Below, in pieces: positions 23,401-32,746 of a stretch of 64,000 nucleotides of DNA (within the stretch, counting starts at the first letter, position 1; each line of letters opens with the position of its first letter). Location of the stretch: the NCBI GenBank assembly GCA_963556145.1, contig OY744466.1, forward strand, positions 248,001 through 312,000, given 5' to 3'. Made by a program: the position numbers and the translations under genes. A model generated the notes under the pieces. It did no database searches. It was not told where the DNA came from and was given only the letters and a program-made list of their open reading frames with translations. This stretch comes from Hygrocybe punicea. Lineage: Eukaryota > Basidiomycota > Agaricomycetes > Agaricales > Hygrophoraceae.

Positions 23401-23916
23401 GAGCCACTTGTAGACCAAGGAATTGCATGGAATTGTTTGGAATTGGTTGGAATTTGCACGGAATTGTCTTTTGAGCTCACAGGACACATCACAAATCCTG
23501 CTGAGCCACTCGTAGACCGAGGAATTGCATGGAATTGTTTGGAATTGGTTGGAATTTGCACGGAATTGTCTTTTGAGCTGGCTGCATTCGACACAAATAC
23601 TGCTGAGCCACTTGTAGACCAAGGAATTGCATGGAATTGTTTGGAATTGGTTGGAATTTGCACGGAATTGTCTTTTGAGCTCACAGGACACATCACAAAT
23701 CCTGCTGAGCCACTCGTAGACCGAGGAATTGCATGGAATTGTTTGGAATTGGTTGGAATTTGCACGGAATTGTCTTTTGAGCTTGCTGCAGTCGACACAA
23801 ATACTGCTGAGCCACTCGTAGACCGAGGAATTGCATGGAATTGTTTGGAATTGGTTGGAATTTGAACGGAATTGTCTTTTGAGCTCACAGGACACATCAC
23901 AAATACTGCTGAGCCA
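20469..23916. repeat. 102-bp tandem array, 34 units
   Basis: Thirty-four head-to-tail units. Thirty-two are 102 bp and two (starting 21489 and 22805) are 92 bp. Each full unit has five GGAATT copies exactly 10 bp apart and a variable segment. Four variants of that segment exist: A (cttgctgcagtcgac), B (ctcacaggacacatcac), C (ctggctgcattcgac) and D (cgtgctgcagt-type). Because 102 is a multiple of three and the unit has no stop in several frames, long open frames occur on both strands. They are a by-product of the repeat and not genes. Divergence between same-type units is mostly single bases. Confidence 0.95.
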
Positions 23917-24368
23917 CTCGAGGACGGAGGAATTGCACGGAATTGTATGGAATGGATTCCCAATTCCCTGCATCTGGATTCCCAATCTCCTGAATCTGTA
24001 TTCCCAATTTCCTGAATTTGGATTCCCATTCTTGGTATTTTCATTAATATTCCCATTTCCAGGATTTCAATTCTCATAATTGTTGAATTCCAAATCCCTA
24101 ATCTCCCACAATTTCAGAATTCTACCTTCCAAACTTCTCAAACTCTTGGAATTACAATTCTCAGAATCCCAAAGCCTGCACTTTGAAATGCCCATTCCTA
24201 GCATTCCCAGTATTGGAATTCCAATTCTCAGAATTCCCAGAACTTCAGAATCCTAATTCCCAGCCCCATATTTCCCTGGGTTTTAGCATTAAATAACTGT
24301 CCAATACCATTTTGCAAAGTATCTGAACAGTATTGAAGCAGTACTATACTATTTTTCAAAGTTCTTTA

Positions 24369-24500
24369 AGGATATTGAAACAGTATCTTAGATGCATCGA
24401 AACAGTACCTTAAAAGTATTGAAATAGTATCTTAAAAGTATTGACACAGTATCTTAAATGTATTGAAACAGTATCTTAAAAGTATTGACAAAGTATCTTA
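24369..24500. repeat. 22-bp subterminal repeats, right arm
   Basis: The inverted counterpart of the six 22-bp units of the left arm, in the same order and with the same unit-specific changes. It therefore belongs to the long inverted arm and did not expand independently. Confidence 0.75.
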
Positions 24501-25355
24501 AATCCAAAATATGGCAACAGTACTATACTATTTCATCCTGTATCTTGATAGGATTCAAAAGGTATCCTAATAGTAAAAGTGCCCCAACTTCCTTACTGGT
24601 TTAATACTTTGATTCATCTTAGGCTGCAAGTATTCTATCCAAACTATACAGCACTTTGCTGTAAATACAGTAAAAGTAGTGAAACAAAAGGCTTGATGTT
24701 ATTGAGAAGGTATAAGTCTCATTTTCCTTCATACTTTCAGATGAATTTGAGCACAAGTATTGTAGTTTATATCTGAATACTGTTACAATACCATGCTGAA
24801 AGTTCTGGTAATGATATTTAGTATACTTGTCAAGTACTTTCAAGATACTGTGTGACATGGTATGCTACTGTGCACCCTGTGATACGTCATTGACACAGAC
24901 ATCGTCATCCGGTACAGCTTATGCTGTTCACATGTCTGACCTCGACTAGCCCACTGTCCTAGTTGGTTTCTTCCTCTATACATTCCTTCATTTTCTTTCA
25001 TACCAACCTTGCCACTATATCCACGCTACCTCAAGACACTCTCATCACCAACCCCACACTGGACGATACCCATCTTCGACCCGACCGTGCAATGCACTTG
25101 CCAAACTGCACACTTGCCCGTTACAGCAAGTGTAGACCCCGAATTGGCAATTCTGCATGTCACATGATCCAATGACAAATCATCCGAGTCATCCAGACCT
25201 CTTCTATCCTCAACGACACCCAGGCCTCCAGTTGGATCGCGAAAACATTGACATGAGGACGCCTCATGTATGCCTCATGGTGAACACATGGTAGAGTTGG
25301 ACATGTTGTGGCTTCATGGTTGTATTTCTATTTACCTCCCCTCAAGACCAGTCAT

Positions 25356-25363
25356 TATATATA
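25356..25363 (+). promoter_or_regulatory. TATA-like box of the LTR-type element
   Basis: TATATATA is followed by pyrimidine-rich sequence about 25-60 bp downstream, in the right part of the TG...CA element. This fits the promoter position of an LTR. No transcript evidence is available. Confidence 0.3.
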
Positions 25364-27609
25364 CTGTTCTTGTTGTTGGTTCGGACTTTTTCTTCTTTTC
25401 CTTTCTTTACGTTTAGTCTGGTTCTTGGGGCAGACTCATCTTGTTTTGGGTAACCCCCACGGCTCGCAATGACACTAGACCTTGACCCCCCCCTGTTAGC
25501 AGTGTTGTCTTAGCTGTAAGCAACAATGAAAGCTGCTGTTCTCCCCTCTGGAAGCCGATCCCCTGTTAAGTTGATTGTCGCCGGAGCCCGCTGCAGAAGC
25601 GATCCGTAACACCACCTGACAAACGTTACATTCACGAAGTATCGTCTTGTGATAGTATTGACATCGTCATCACTATGTTACCCAATCTCGCCAAACTCAT
25701 CCACAAAGCCAAGGCTTCACTTCACGACAACACCTACAAACGAACACATGGAATCTGGAATGATCGGATCAACATGCATGAGTACTTACGTTCTTTATTT
25801 GAGCCATCATTGATGACAACCCAGGTATCACCATTGCACGCATTTATTGTACGCACGAGACACGCCAGGCATTTCAGCGAATGTGGTCAGGGCTGTGGGA
25901 CACAATAGGGCGTGTGACTGGTCAGCCAGTCAAATTCAAGTTTATCCATGGAACTGGACTTCGAGCAATATTGGTTGATGGTTGCAAGCCTTAAGTCGAT
26001 GCTTGCGGAGATGACCTCGTGAAGCGGAATCAGCAAGAGATTAGTGGGATCCATGTGACAGACCCACAGGTTATTGTCCAATACATCGTGCGGACATGTA
26101 CAGTTCATCTTGATCGGTTCGTGACATCTTTGATTTCTTGCCTTGGTTGGACTCACGCTGGTCTAGTTTTGCTAATTCCCTCACCGACCACTGTCCCCAA
26201 GATGTCGTAAATTGTTTTCGGCAGTTCCGGTTCTTGGAGACGACGGCGGAACTTGAAGTGTTTAAGAATTTCTGCGAAGGTTCAGAGCACAAGAAACTGC
26301 GTGACTGGTATCACGACAAGAAATCCTGCCCCTGGTTTTTCCCATCATTAAACGAATTTCACTCCAAGATTGATCGTGAAGATTGGTACCTTACGCCGGG
26401 TGACACAAATCTAAATGAGAGTTCGCACCTGGCTGCCAATCAACATACTGGCATCAATTTGCCCCTTCTGGAGTCAATAACTAAGTGTGTATCAGAGTCT
26501 TCTTGAAGTCTATCATTGTTTCTCATCGCTATCTTTATTACTAGAGCTTATGAATATGATCGACTTCAAGAGGACAAAATCCTCCAAACGGAACTAAGCT
26601 GCATCCTACCCAACAAACGGAACACAATAGCTCATTGTGATCACGCCAACCAGTTGCGCCGTGATGGCCGCATTCGCAAGGCACAAGAACACCAAATGAA
26701 TCTCACCACTTTTGAGGAGATCGAGGATGAGCTGGCAGGCGAACTTGAAGCTCGGAAGGCGTCGCAAGCCTATACGAAGGAATTGCGCAAGAAGAAAAAA
26801 CTGTTACAGACTAGCACCGGCATAAAAAAGCGGCATAATCCAATGAAGGCTGCGAAGGGCAAGGGTGCGATGCCATTAGAGCCTGTGGAGACTGATCAGC
26901 CTGATCCGGAGGACGATGCCATGGAGACGGCAGGAGATGAGAGTGAAAATGTTGATGCAGGTCTCATGGGCGACAATCCCACCGATCTCCCAGTTGCAGA
27001 TCTCAATACTAACGAGACTGAGGAGACTCTCACAGATGATCCTGTCAATCACCCGACTCTCACTGCCGCTAACCTTTCGATTGCCAACGCAACCATTTCC
27101 AACTCTCAAACACCCCCAACCCTTTCCGTGCAGGGACCCCTTGAAGGTGCAGTGTTGGGACGGTCACAGAGGATACGGACGGTGCCCAAGATGTTTGGCG
27201 AGGCTGCCACAATGGAGTTTAGTGACATTGACACGCCGAAATGGCCCAGAAAGAGGTGCCCACGGAAACGACAAAAGAAACAGCACAAGAATCAATGAGC
27301 CACTTTGTCACACATCTTTTTTTAGACTTGTTTAGATAGAATGAATAGAACAATGTCGTGATGAACAATAAAATATACGGACAATGATCAGTCGAACATT
27401 GGTGATGAGCACAATGGTTAACCTGACTTCTACTAGTTTGACTTGAGTTCCACTACTTTGGTTCCACTTCCACTAGTTTGGTCAGGACTCAAAAATATGA
27501 ACCACGCACCGAGTCTACTCATCAAGAAAGTCCCATAAACCCTGCGTTGTTCCCCGTTTGCATTTTCAAACCATCTACGAGGCCAAGAATGGGTCTCAGT
27601 AGTAGGATT

Positions 27610-28587
27610 TCATGGCGAAATAACAATCCTTTCATCAAGAATTGCACATCCTTGCAAGCCTTCCGTTGGTTCAGGCGTCCAGTAGATGAGGTCGACAAGC
27701 TCAATGCATGCACGCATAAGTGCTATAACGTCTTCTGGGAGGGTGCTGCTTTGACTGTTCACTCGCAGCTCCTCAAAGTAACGCCGGAATTTTATCTCCA
27801 CATTGAGGGCGACAAGGAAAACATTCAGCCTGTTGAGTAGGGTGCATGTCTGACTTTTGTGACGGAAGGCGGACAAGCAGGGGCTTCTAGGGTCCAACAT
27901 CAGGCAGAGGCGTTGGTCTCTGGATGCAACATAGTTCATATGCGTTCCAATCTCACGATTATAAACAGTGAGCATGCTACCACTCGGAAGGAAAATGTTC
28001 GGGATATAGCGTAACGAGCTCATATTCTGGATTCATAAAGCTGGAAATGGAGAACTACCCAAAATGGTCAACATAGGCAGAAAATTGAAGAGACAGTTAT
28101 TCACATTTAGAGAACATCGCTCCGCTGTACCCTCTTCAATTTGTGACTGCCGGCGATCGTTGTCAGATCTAACCATGTCAATAAGGCTCTCGAGAGTAGA
28201 TGCGGAGGGTGCCAATGCTATGAACCCGTAAAGATCGAGCGACATGTGCAAAAATGCTTCCACTGGCAAATTTAGGCAGGTCGTGTGAAATATAACCATC
28301 AAACTTACAGTAAGCAAGATTGCAAGGGTGACCGAGAGTGAAATTTTCAGTAGGAAGGATGTACAAATCATCAATGAGGTGCTGCTATAAGTAGGGGAGT
28401 TAGCAGATGAGGATAGTCATCCTGACGAATTTTCTGCTCACAACTGGCCCGGGATCTCCTCGTCGAACAGCGCTAACAAAGTGAGCAAGCTGATGGGTGT
28501 ACTTGACAGTCTTTGTTATGATGCAACCCTCTGTGAGGCTCACACCAGCAGCAAGTCCTCTGCTGGACAAGCGGGATGATGCGTTAG
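27610..28587 (-). pseudogene. Unrecognised host-like gene cut by the KDZ element
   Basis: Minus-strand pieces look like exons of one gene: NASSRLSSRGLAAGVSLTEG (before 28530), a piece with TKTVKYTHQLAHFVSAV, LIDDLYILPTENFTLGHP (about 28370), DLPKFASGSIFAHVARSL, and a 137-aa frame ending at 27610 with SSLRYIPNIFLPSGSMLTVY. I do not recognise the family. The KDZ transposon (28596-36810) is inserted immediately upstream, so whatever 5' end the gene had lies beyond 36818 or is lost. Introns with GT-AG ends are plausible around 28430-28385. Confidence 0.35.
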
Positions 28588-28595
28588 AGACTGAG

Positions 28596-28890
28596 CACCT
28601 GTGTGTCACCGCCAGGCTTACTAATTAGTAATATATCAAGGTCCCTGTTATGTTACTAACTAGGCAGCTTCGCCTGCTGGTGGCGTGTTCAGCGTTCAGG
28701 CAGTGTTCAGCATAGACTTGAGAGGTTTATGGGCCCCATATCTCGGAGTATTCCACCATCTGTGATTAGATACACGCTGTGGCCCAGATAAGGCAATCGG
28801 GCATTGATCTCAGGGTCTGATGTCACATCAACTTGTCGAGCTCATCGTTGCCAACGATGAGCTCGCGTTTTCCCTCAATTCTATAGGTAA
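28596..28890. repeat. KDZ left terminal inverted repeat
   Basis: An inverted match to 36516-36810 with a few differences (for example CAGGC versus CAAGC about 16 bases in). It includes a self-complementary core around 28834-28868 that could form a hairpin. Confidence 0.85.
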
Positions 28891-28986
28891 CACAGTTTTT
28901 TCTGCATGAATCATATTTGTAGACATAAAATGCTCATTCAAGTGTGCATATAGTCACGCAAGAAGCGCTTGAAGGTAGCTGATGAT

Positions 28987-30387
28987 CTAGTTTTCATCTG
29001 AATCCTCATCATCGTCACTCGAGGACTCCGAGAATATCATTTCAACGCTTTTCTTCGTTGTCTTCTTTGCGGTGTGTTGGGATTTCCTTGATTTGTACAC
29101 GATCTCGCCCCTGGCTTCTCGTTGCGCATTTGATGCCCTCCTCGCGGCCGCTTCCTCCCTTGTCATCTCATACCAGCAACATTCTTCAGACTTGAGGGCA
29201 TTGAGCAACTTCCGGACTGCTGGTGTCCCCCCAAGCTTAGCAGGATTCCGGACTTCACCACATGGCCACCCCTTTAGTGCGACTCCATATTTCTCCACGA
29301 TCTTCCCCTCATAATTCTCATAGTTCATTGGGACGGTCTTTGTGATTTTGTGCAAGCGGCATAGGATATCGTCTGTGTGTTTCTGTCAATGGTTTATATA
29401 GGGAGAGAGGTGGGTTTTACCTAAGTTTTCCTGGATGTTTACACAACATTCGCTGATCAACTTCGATCGTGAGTATTTTGCTGATGGCTCGGGAGCTTTG
29501 TCTGATATTACCACCATCAGTTTCATCACGAAGAGCCAGCTTGTCACATACCCAGTCCACTGACGGTCCACGCCTCCAGTTTGAGTGCTAATTCCTGTGG
29601 TTCAATGTTCAAGACTTCTTTGACAAATTGAAGGGCTTTCTGTGAAAAGAATGTCTTCGGCTCATGAAAATCTTCAAGGCTTCCCTGGACTGCAATATAA
29701 AACCCTTCAATACCAGTACGCATGCAAAGATCTGTCCACTAGAGCACAGCCTTTATTAGGAAGGATTGGACCAACGGTACGGTATTGATTGCACTGACCT
29801 GGTTTTGCATGTCGGTGAAATCTGAATCCACTTCGCGAAGCAGTGCCTTGGGGTTCGCAACAGTAACGCGTGCTCTCTCATCTCGAACTGCAGTAATTTC
29901 TTTTACCAACAAATCCAACTCAGCAGCCGAGAGTTTCTTGTATTCACTTTGAAGGGTGCTACCAAACTCTTCTATAAACGCAGTCAGTTGGTAACGTTCT
30001 CCTACTGGTTTTCCTGTGATGTAAATTTAATGTGCGATTTCAATCGTCTTAGACTTATTTGGAAGGTAGTCAATGATGTGTATGTACCTTCATTTGCCTC
30101 CTTCAACTTTCCTCTCATGTAGGCGTTCCAGGGGCTTCCTCAGCGCTGCTTGGACCCAAGAAAAAGCTGGCGTCTTGTCCATTTGGTTGACCTAGTGATG
30201 TTCAAGTATGTACCAATTAATATGAAGAAGTCAATCACCTGCCGAACTGCCGTGATATCGTCGAGACTTCCTGCTGGTATGCATTGCGAGCACTGTCAAT
30301 TGCATTTGTCAAATCATCAAATTTTTTGCGCCGTGCAATCTTCTGGGAGTCTGTGAGCTTGGGCCGAATTTTCTTCATGCGTGCCAT
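28987..30387 (-). CDS. KDZ-associated conserved companion protein
   Basis: Multi-exon minus-strand gene starting MARMKKIRPKLTDSQKIARR at 30387. Middle exons read LTAFIEEFGSTLQSEYKKLS, then ARVTVANPKALLREVDSDF, then WTDLCMRTGIEGFYIAVQGS and KTFFSQKALQFVKEVLN. The last exon has MNYENYEGKIVEKYGVALKG and VRKLLNALKSEECCWYEMT, followed by a basic and then acidic Ser/Asp/Glu tail. I recognise this layout (basic lysine-rich start, coiled-coil middle, YENW-like block, basic end) from a multicopy basidiomycete family found near KDZ-type elements, but its function is unknown to me. A role in DNA binding or transposition is only an inference from its place inside the element. Confidence 0.6.
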
Positions 30388-30625
30388 GTCGGATGATAAC
30401 AGAAATTTTACACAGCAAACAAATGGTAAACAAATTATTGAAACCCTCACGTGGTACTAGTACCAGGAGGATGGAATGATAATAAATTGTTGACATCAAA
30501 AAACAAGATCCAGAATATGTACGGTGAACATGTATGAAAGTCAAGATCCAGAATATGCAGGGTGAATACGTGCAAAAGTCAAGATCCAGAATATGTGGGT
30601 GAACATGTACAAAAGACATAACCAC

Positions 30626-32530
30626 CTACAAAAAATCACCGGAGGCTGCATGCATAGCCTGGAGGATTTGCGCAATATTAGCCTCGGATAACCCACACCT
30701 TGTGAGAGCCATCCCCCAATCAGCTCTTTGATATCCTGGATGAAGGGAAAGACAACGGTGAATCACAAGACGCAGTGCACGTTGATCTGGAAAGTTATCG
30801 AGGTTGCATATAATTGTCTCTAAAACAACTCCGAAATTCGAGCTTGTGTCATGAGAGACTGCGGGGGATCGGGAGTATGAAGGACCAGAAGATGAGGACG
30901 GAAGTGTATCCTGGGTATCAGTTGATGCCATCACAGTGGCGGCAGACAAGGGCATGTCAACAGGGACATAAGGAGGGGGGGAGCCATGGAGATCATGCAC
31001 CATGTTTGCTTGGGAAGGTGCCATACATTCACTATCACGCAGCCCCAATCCTACTGTAATTCCAGCAAAATGAACCAAGGCAGCTTCATGTTGTCGAGAC
31101 AGCGTCAAAGGTGGAGTAGAACTAGAGCTCTGAGCCCCGGGTAGTGACCGGGTGGTGCTTTCATTTTGAGTTCCACCTCTGTGCATCCAAGCCGAATTGG
31201 TGGAAAGAACATTACTCGGACACCCTACCGCTGTGAGAGAGAGATGGGCTGCAGATGTGATGGGATTCCGTGACTGGGAACGAGGAGATTGCATAGCTGT
31301 GTGAGGAGAAATGTCGGTAGATGGAGCACCGGCAGAATTTATCGGCATGGGCTGTTGTGATGACAAGGCACTACGACCGATAGCCATGGCTCCTGATACA
31401 GGAGTACGGAAGGCTCGGAAGAGGTGAGGAGGAATCGAGGATGAAATTTCATCTGTAGGTGAATGAATAATGGGTGATAACGGTAGGCTGATGGGAGGGG
31501 ACGAGAGAGCAATGTTAGACGGTGCAAAATCTTTGGCAACTGAGCCAGTGGCAGGAGCCTGAGATGACGTTGGACCAACTGGAAAACCTAGCATCGGTAT
31601 GGTCTCATAGTCCTCTGCGTTCAATGTCACCATGTTTTCCCAGATATCAGATGATGATTCGGAAATGGTAGAACGATGGGCTATTGACTCTGGCAACTGG
31701 GGCCAACTTTGAACAGCTGGAAATATTGTTTGGTCAGTAAATATTTTATCGCGTCCGATTTGACAAGCCTTACGTGAAGAACTGGAAACCTCCAGGGCAG
31801 CGGGGAGAGGAATGGTATCCCAGACCATTGGATACATGGTGTCTCGTACTTGTAGAACAACTTGCTCATGGAACAGATCCTCCATGAAACCGACCAGTTG
31901 CTTGGCTTGGGGATTTTGAAGGAGGAAGTTCGATGTGGATGTCATGATTTCGATGGGAGGGTTTGCTGGCACTCCCAGTAAATGACTTTTTTCTACTATG
32001 ATATGGCCTGTCAATGAGAGATTGAATGAAAGAATCTGCAATGATAGTTTACAATTGAAAATTATGATTGAAAAGAAAATAGCCCAACTCACAGTGGATG
32101 AGGTGTCACGAGCAAGGTCAAGGTAATCAAGAGTTTTGCATTGCGCATCAGAAATAGCTGAGGATGTTGGAAATGAAGAATAAGATTTCTCGTGAGTACC
32201 AACAAGTTGCATGATTGGTATTGAGAAGAGGGACTTGGAGAAAATGTGAGTGCTGGTGTGCGGTTTGGAACTTTGAACAAGAGTCGCTACAAAGCTGAGT
32301 AACACAAATTGACGGAAATTTGATGGACCCACAACCTTGTGCCACCGCTTCGCGTTTCGCAAAGTTGGTTTTTCTACATTTCTACACATCCACACCAACC
32401 TGTATTTTGCAAGGCATTTCCTGCAAATCATTAATGTAAGCAACATAATAACCACACACCCTTTCTTCACTGGACCTCGTTTCTGACCTGTCCAATCAGA
32501 CGTGTAAAATGGGTCGCCGTGCAACTTCAA
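30626..32530 (-). CDS. Unrecognised Ser/Pro-rich KDZ cargo protein
   Basis: A 634-codon open frame on the minus strand. The first 230 residues are probably a mix of exons and read-through introns: GT..AG pairs occur near 32450-32400, and hydrophobic stretches such as SWAIFFSIIIFNCKLSL look like translated intron. Clear coding-type blocks are RLVWMCRNVEKPTLRNAKRW, NPQAKQLVGFMEDLFHEQVV and RDTMYPMVWDTIPLP. These are followed by a long disordered Ser/Pro/Thr region, ending in a folded-looking segment (LETIICNLDNFPDQRALRLV, HPGYQRADWGMALTRCGLSE, ANIAQILQAMH). No domain is recognised. Its start lies about 220 bp from the transposase start, so the two genes may share a promoter region. Confidence 0.5.
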   Translation of the reverse strand: MKLHGDPFYTSDWTGQKRGPVKKGCVVIMLLTLMICRKCLAKYRLVWMCRNVEKPTLRNAKRWHKVVGPSNFRQFVLLSFVATLVQSSKPHTSTHIFSKSLFSIPIMQLVGTHEKSYSSFPTSSAISDAQCKTLDYLDLARDTSSTVSWAIFFSIIIFNCKLSLQILSFNLSLTGHIIVEKSHLLGVPANPPIEIMTSTSNFLLQNPQAKQLVGFMEDLFHEQVVLQVRDTMYPMVWDTIPLPAALEVSSSSRKACQIGRDKIFTDQTIFPAVQSWPQLPESIAHRSTISESSSDIWENMVTLNAEDYETIPMLGFPVGPTSSQAPATGSVAKDFAPSNIALSSPPISLPLSPIIHSPTDEISSSIPPHLFRAFRTPVSGAMAIGRSALSSQQPMPINSAGAPSTDISPHTAMQSPRSQSRNPITSAAHLSLTAVGCPSNVLSTNSAWMHRGGTQNESTTRSLPGAQSSSSTPPLTLSRQHEAALVHFAGITVGLGLRDSECMAPSQANMVHDLHGSPPPYVPVDMPLSAATVMASTDTQDTLPSSSSGPSYSRSPAVSHDTSSNFGVVLETIICNLDNFPDQRALRLVIHRCLSLHPGYQRADWGMALTRCGLSEANIAQILQAMHAASGDFL

Positions 32531-32746
32531 GCCGAGTCAAAATGACAGTACTAACAGACAAGGGGCCATCCTAAATAAGTGCACGTCTACAAGATATCCG
32601 ATGCGCTCGAATTGCTCTAGACCAAGAACGGGCAGACAAACTTGCAAATGTGTGCAATTTCATTCACCTTGTTTACAGTACAACAGACTAATAAAATATA
32701 ACCAGAGAAGACAGGGAGGGCACGGCAACTATTATCAGAGGCTGCC

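Larger units (their letters stand above)
19364..24881. mobile_element. Palindromic element with ~1-kb TIRs and satellite core
   Basis: A 5.5-kb element made of two inverted arms (about 19364-20410 and 23840-24881) around a tandem array. The ends read CACAGGGTGCACAGTAGCAT inward on both sides. The flanks share a 3-bp ATA, which with the CAC.. terminus fits a CACTA/EnSpm-like (CMC) non-autonomous element; the duplication is short, so this class call is weak. Each arm contains six 22-bp subterminal repeats, then GGAATT-rich sequence, then one 102-bp-type unit in inverted orientation. No transposase gene is present. The arms differ at only scattered positions, so the element is either young or kept alike by gene conversion. 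Confidence 0.75.
18423..25611. mobile_element. LTR-type element (probable solo LTR) with nested insertion
   Basis: It begins TGTTACG and ends CGTAACA (TG...CA, 7-bp inverted ends). It is flanked by an exact 5-bp direct repeat, CCACC, at 18418-18422 and 25612-25616, as made by retroviral-type integrases. Excision with one repeat rejoins the host frame as STTLPPDKRYIHEV. Leaving out the inserted element (19364-24881), the native sequence is about 1.67 kb without gag or pol. It is therefore a long solo LTR or a small non-autonomous LTR element. A TATA-like stretch lies near 25356. Confidence 0.7.
16418..27298 (+). pseudogene. Mutator-like transposase gene, split by nested elements
   Basis: This belongs to a multicopy basidiomycete family. 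Blocks in order: Ser/Pro-rich N-terminus (from about 16418, frame unclear around 16540); EERIGYLLDLSDDDCQWNDS; SQ/DQDSWGGGSGG across an intron near 17200-17252; ELNVNEQQSLSSALCAIS; FIGCRNWKP (a Cys-rich zinc-binding-like region); ILSSPHNHPAPPSEKVS; GSGLEGVLARIKLDSTTLPP. The gene stops at the LTR-type insertion (18423) and resumes at 25617 with DKRYIHEVSS, MLPNLAKLIHKAKASLHDN then TYKRTHGIWND, FKFIHGTGLRAILVDGCK, YLTPGDTNLNESSHLAANQH, and a coiled-coil tail ending at 27298. HDNTYKRTHG is likely the first catalytic Asp block. Stops and frame changes around 25790-26150 may be introns or damage; the insertion alone makes it non-functional. Confidence 0.7.
16046..27489 (+). mobile_element. Mutator-like (MULE-type) transposon with nested insertions
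   Basis: Flanked by an exact 10-bp direct repeat, CAAAAATATG, at 16036-16045 and 27490-27499. A 9-11-bp duplication is the hallmark of Mutator-like elements. The ends read inward AGT..T.ACCAAA followed by TAGTGGAAGTGGAA on both sides, with short direct iterations of GTGGAAGTGGAA. The native element is about 4.25 kb; the rest is the LTR-type element at 18423-25611 and its own insertion. It encodes one large multi-exon plus-strand gene. The class is inferred from the target duplication and a D-x-T-[YF] block, not from a database match. Confidence 0.8.

Noticed and set aside
20469..23916. CRISPR array
   Set aside because: Units are contiguous and near identical over their full length. There are no unique spacers and the genome is eukaryotic.
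19989..24077. Very long open frames on both strands (up to 772 codons) over the repeat region
   Set aside because: They arise because the 102-bp unit is a multiple of three and lacks stops in several frames. Plus and minus frames overlap fully, and the proteins are pure 34-residue repeats with no start context, so they are not annotated as genes.
16418..27298. Assigning the Mutator-like gene to KDZ
   Set aside because: It lacks the KDZ blocks (YDIGCAHK, NAFHGYAHNR) seen in the 32747-36458 gene, and the element has a 10-bp, not 8-bp, target duplication.
30626..32530. Taking the 634-codon frame as a single-exon gene with membrane segments
   Set aside because: The hydrophobic stretches in the first third coincide with GT..AG bounded pieces and look like translated introns, so no transmembrane claim is made.
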